Positions 7,401 to 8,928 of a stretch of 8,928 nt of DNA are shown here, piece after piece. Made by a program: the position numbers and the translations under genes. The notes beneath the pieces are model-generated. The model was not told where the DNA came from. It saw nothing but the letters and a program-made list of their open reading frames with translations, and did not search any database. Within the stretch, counting starts at the first letter, position 1; every line of letters begins with the position of its first letter. Location: contig DASSWN010000111.1 in the NCBI GenBank assembly GCA_035704905.1, positions 1 through 8,928 of the forward strand, read 5' to 3'. This DNA is from DASSWG01 sp035704905. Its GTDB lineage: Bacteria; Bacteroidota; Bacteroidia; Flavobacteriales; Flavobacteriaceae.

Positions 7401-7479
7401 AAGGTGATTTTGTGAAATCGATTTCATGAGTTCCTTTTAGGGAATTGATGTTTCGGAATTCTATTTTCAGTATTTTCAT
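4447..7479 (-). CDS. sbcC: SbcC, Rad50-like ATPase subunit of the SbcCD nuclease
   Basis: This 1010-residue SMC-type ATPase pairs with SbcD to form SbcCD, which cleaves DNA hairpins and trims protein-blocked or broken ends. The N-terminal half-ATPase has Walker A GPTGSGKSS (37-45) and a Q-loop LLAQGDFARFLKA (153-165, Gln156). Two long coiled-coil arms, rich in Glu, Lys, Gln and Leu (about 190-520 and 545-870), flank the zinc hook CPLC (Cys527, Cys530), which joins two SbcC molecules. The C-terminal half has signature LSGGE (915-919), Walker B SLFIDEGFGTLD (943-954, catalytic Glu948) and a switch His981. All key residues are present and the length is close to E. coli SbcC (1048). The ATG at 7479 is the natural start, since MKILKIEFRNINSL is the typical family N-terminus. 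It follows sbcD in the same direction but across a 350-bp repeat-filled gap. No clear promoter is visible there, so expression may depend on read-through from sbcD. An A8 run (7070-7077) lies inside the gene. Confidence 0.97.
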   Translation of the reverse strand: MKILKIEFRNINSLKGTHEIDFTKSPFTQGSLFAITGPTGSGKSSVLDVISLALFNRIPRLTKVSKEEIAKTGAIVTRNQKEALAAVTYEGKSGRFRSEWSISTARTGNMREYKMQLSEADSGQLLDLKKSEVPKKNEELIGLNYDQFIKAVLLAQGDFARFLKAPKSERGELLEKITGTGIYRQLGKRCYEKFKEENRAIENQQQHIQVLREQLLEEEQEKKLTEDLRQKECDAKKLESKIDTLNKKLELKQKIGAKEKETTEQFEQKSKAENELKIFDSEHGFPLKQHEKVEDQAENIRNWRQWKKDLTNLKTDRKSCSDSKAQTLADQKECLLQAENLIGTTISSENILEKLSDFGKKVSSLQQEKKEKFQEYTSIKTQLDRQLKGIKFQLNEKNLKESQNDLFSFQKNSEEKVAAFQLDLKELDLENSEKEKEVLINRLELAREAWRKDDEILKITENIDRALSEEKELLPKLETFPERIEKAKTQSELFQTKLDKFQLQRENQLLQASLEEHRHALKNGEPCPLCGALEHPFAENLPEKSDSLETEIATNRKKLDEWKNKLSTARADLKLTREHLEKVRKQSQILQNELNNQKNVFSEKYGHLCSGTKKPNWENMCHNWQQQIQKIQQYQEEQERLKAVLIGISLLNELRKIMSEGKKLKSDLEAIYTGSDIHNDLSKISSQWIRLEQEQKNSEQRLLELDRKITSKSTETENLERELLPFVTEHGFENLEQAAKALMPESECRSLRTARENLQTKITGATSSLHLLQSQLVALKKEDNPETATALQDTLKETKDKSENLSGECKELFRLLKNHAANLERLNHLQSEISQKEKQIRKWRLLNELIGDATGKKFNDFAQDLSLNQLLQLANIRLNDLSDRYRIDKPKNDEDDGLTAIDKDMGGQRRSVKTLSGGETFILSLSMALALSDLASKNVEINSLFIDEGFGTLDHETLDQTLDTLERLQAESSKTIGIISHVDSLKERITTQIRLKRNGQGYSSLEISDL

Positions 7480-7492
7480 GGTAATTTTCTAT

Positions 7493-7825
7493 AGAACGCG
7501 ATGAGGCAGATGGAGTGGATTTCCACCGATTTAAAAATATTAATTAGAACTAAATGGATATTTTTCAAAAGATATCTAATCAGTGTGGATAAACGATTGT
7601 TTTGACAAGGTTTAATAACCACAAAGAACACTAAGAAAAATACGCAAAGATCGCAAAGACTTGAAAATCAGATTAACTCTTTGTGAACTTTGTGCAAAAC
7701 TTTGTGATCTTGGCGGTTTACAAACATTAGAATATTATAAGTCAGATAATTATCTTTTTTTGGTTGGAGTTGAATAGTTATTCAAAAGAACTAAGATCAT
7801 AAAAAATCAGTGTCATCAGCGTTCT
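7493..7825. repeat. Composite inverted-repeat element filling the sbcD-sbcC gap
   Basis: Outer arms AGAACGCGATGAGGCAGAT (7493-7511) and, reverse-complemented, AGAACGCTGATGACACTGAT (7806-7825) match at about 16 of 20 positions. They begin 14 bp above the sbcC ATG and end 4 bp from the sbcD stop codon, so the element occupies the entire gap. Nested and nearly concentric is a second inverted repeat (7617-7718). Small palindromes at 7744-7755 (AGATAATTATCT) and 7770-7785 (TTGAATAGTTATTCAA) add further structure. No ORF of note lies within. It looks like a non-autonomous, MITE-like or extragenic repeat insertion. Sequences with this wording (ATCAGTGTCATCAGCG) resemble intergenic repeats I recall from Bacteroidota, but copy number is not testable here. 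Confidence 0.6.
7617..7718. repeat. CACAAAG-type palindromic repeat
   Basis: The left arm (7617-7660, 44 nt) contains CAAAG-like units: ACAAAG, ACTAAG, GCAAAG, GCAAAG. The right arm (7677-7718, 42 nt) carries the complements CTTTGTG, CTTTGTG, CTTTGTG and CTTGGCG. The arms align along their whole length with a 2-nt gap and about three-quarters identity, separated by a 16-nt spacer. Each arm is itself a run of short direct units, so it is both a tandem and an inverted repeat. Repeats built from ACAAAG or GCAAAG units are, from memory, frequent between genes in Bacteroidota. Transcription through sbcD would produce a long imperfect RNA hairpin before sbcC. Confidence 0.75.
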
Positions 7826-7829
7826 TTTT

Positions 7830-8927
7830 TTAGTTGTTTCCTTCCGAATAAATTTCTTCCAGAAGTTCATCGAAAGCATATTGCAGTTCATTTTCGATAT
7901 TTTCATCGTATTGATGCGCGCTCAGTAATTCCAAGAAAACTTCCCGTGGATTCAAATTTTCCAATTGCTCGCCCCCTTTATAGAGTTCCGCGGTTCCTTG
8001 AATTTGGTTTTCAAATGTTGCCCGGTGTTTGACAATCTCGAAGCCAGGTTTATGAAAGGTACTTACCAATTCATCCAAGCCCAAAATTTTTGTGGCATCA
8101 TACTGCTTTTCGCGCAATTCGACTTCAATCAACGAATCCAATTCGTTCGGTTTTCCCAAACTGTTTAATTTGTTTTTCAACTCTTGCAAATTTCCGCTTA
8201 TTTTCAACAAGCCCCTAAAAACGGGTATGGGTAGAGACTTTGGGTTCCACGTTTCGGTTGTGTCCAATAGCAAAACCCGTTTTTCGTCATTGCGTTCACT
8301 GAAGGAAAGCGGAAGCGGTGAACCGCTGTAAAAAGTAGGATTGGTGGCGTTCACTTGTTGGGGTTTGTGAATGTGGCCCAATGCAATATAGTTGAAAAAA
8401 CCACCAAACCGAAGCGCATTGAAGGCAGCTTGATTCCCGATTTGGATTTCACGTTCGCTTTCTGAGGTAATGGCGCCCGTGGCAAATAAATGGCCCATCG
8501 CAATTGCTGGAATTCCGGAAAATTTGGTTTTACAAAATTCGGCGGCTTGTGAAAAATACTGTTCGATTCCTGTTTGGATTGCTTCTAAGCGACCTTCATA
8601 AGTCTGTCCTTCATTAGCTTGGCGCAAATAGGCTTCTCGGAGGTAAGGAATGGCGGCGATGACACATTCCACCTCTTTGTTTTTATTTTCAAGGGGAATA
8701 ATGAGGTCTTCCAAATTTTCGGGCATGCCACCGATCACATGCATATTAAGTTCCTTTAGAATTTCGGCCGGCGCATTTAACATGGCCGGGGAATCATGAT
8801 TTCCGCCGGTGATAATGAGGCTGCAACCCAAGCGGCCCAAGCGCATCAAAGACCGATAATACTGTTGCCGAGCCTCGGAAGAAGGATTGGCCAAATCGAA
8901 AACATCGCCCGATATTAGAATGGTATC
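7830..8927 (-). CDS. sbcD: SbcD, Mre11-like nuclease subunit of SbcCD (5' end off window)
   Basis: This is the calcineurin-type metallophosphoesterase partner of SbcC, providing the Mn-dependent nuclease active site. The frame stays open to the right edge, so the first codons are outside. The visible part is 365 residues, beginning DTILISGDVFD. In visible-residue numbering, phosphoesterase motifs are GDVFD (7-11), GGNHDSP (41-47), MGHLFATG (144-151) and LGHIHKPQ (183-190). The first motif (DxH) must lie in the roughly 40 residues not seen; the full protein would be about 405 aa, near E. coli SbcD (400). A TTG at 8894 is an internal leucine just after GDVFD and should not be taken as the start. 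The C-terminal portion (about 230-365) is the SbcD cap and SbcC-binding region, ending in an acidic LLEEIYSEGNN. The stop is followed at once by the composite repeat that separates it from sbcC. Confidence 0.95.
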   Translation of the reverse strand, partial: DTILISGDVFDLANPSSEARQQYYRSLMRLGRLGCSLIITGGNHDSPAMLNAPAEILKELNMHVIGGMPENLEDLIIPLENKNKEVECVIAAIPYLREAYLRQANEGQTYEGRLEAIQTGIEQYFSQAAEFCKTKFSGIPAIAMGHLFATGAITSESEREIQIGNQAAFNALRFGGFFNYIALGHIHKPQQVNATNPTFYSGSPLPLSFSERNDEKRVLLLDTTETWNPKSLPIPVFRGLLKISGNLQELKNKLNSLGKPNELDSLIEVELREKQYDATKILGLDELVSTFHKPGFEIVKHRATFENQIQGTAELYKGGEQLENLNPREVFLELLSAHQYDENIENELQYAFDELLEEIYSEGNN

Positions 8928-8928
8928 A

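Noticed and set aside
7584..7592. A perfect DnaA-box word (TTATCCACA on the minus strand) in the sbcD-sbcC gap
   Set aside because: It is a single copy with no cluster, no dnaA or dnaN gene and no origin-like context. One such 9-mer in 9 kb is not surprising, and it falls within repeat DNA.
7830..8894. sbcD as a complete 354-residue gene starting at 8894
   Set aside because: The codon there is TTG, the frame stays open to the window edge, and the residues upstream of it include the GDVFD active-site motif. The start is outside the window.

Overview
The window looks like chromosome from a member of the Bacteroidota, probably Flavobacteriia or a close relative. Three things point that way. The best promoter candidate has the phylum's TTG / TAnnTTTG layout. 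Start codons generally lack a well-placed Shine-Dalgarno sequence. The genes include a DUF4294 protein, a family I know from Bacteroidota. This placement is inference; no rRNA or marker gene is present.

Layout, left to right: (1) 1-410 is a gene-free flank with one terminator-like hairpin, a short direct repeat and an imperfect large hairpin. (2) 411-2081, minus strand, is a SulP-family anion transporter with a STAS domain. It starts at GTG, and a 16-codon upstream ORF ends overlapping that start. (3) 2357-3445, minus strand, is an M42-family metallo-aminopeptidase with a strong terminator downstream and a good promoter upstream. (4) 3446-3713 is a divergent control region with two candidate promoters and a long perfect-stem inverted repeat. 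(5) 3714-4433, plus strand, is a secreted DUF4294 protein that converges on sbcC with only 13 bp between stop codons. (6) 4447-7479, minus strand, is sbcC. (7) 7480-7829 is a gap made almost entirely of nested inverted repeats. (8) 7830 to the right edge, minus strand, is sbcD, whose first codons lie outside the window.

sbcD and sbcC encode the two subunits of the SbcCD (Mre11-Rad50-type) nuclease, which opens DNA hairpins and processes breaks. They are in the usual sbcD-then-sbcC order, but 350 bp of palindromic repeat separates genes that are normally adjacent. The transporter, the peptidase and the DUF4294 gene show no functional link to SbcCD. I see no phage, CRISPR, insertion sequence with a transposase, tRNA, rRNA or defence system. 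No undescribed system is evident. The most unusual material is non-coding: the repeat-filled gap inside the sbcDC pair and the 3602-3658 palindrome.
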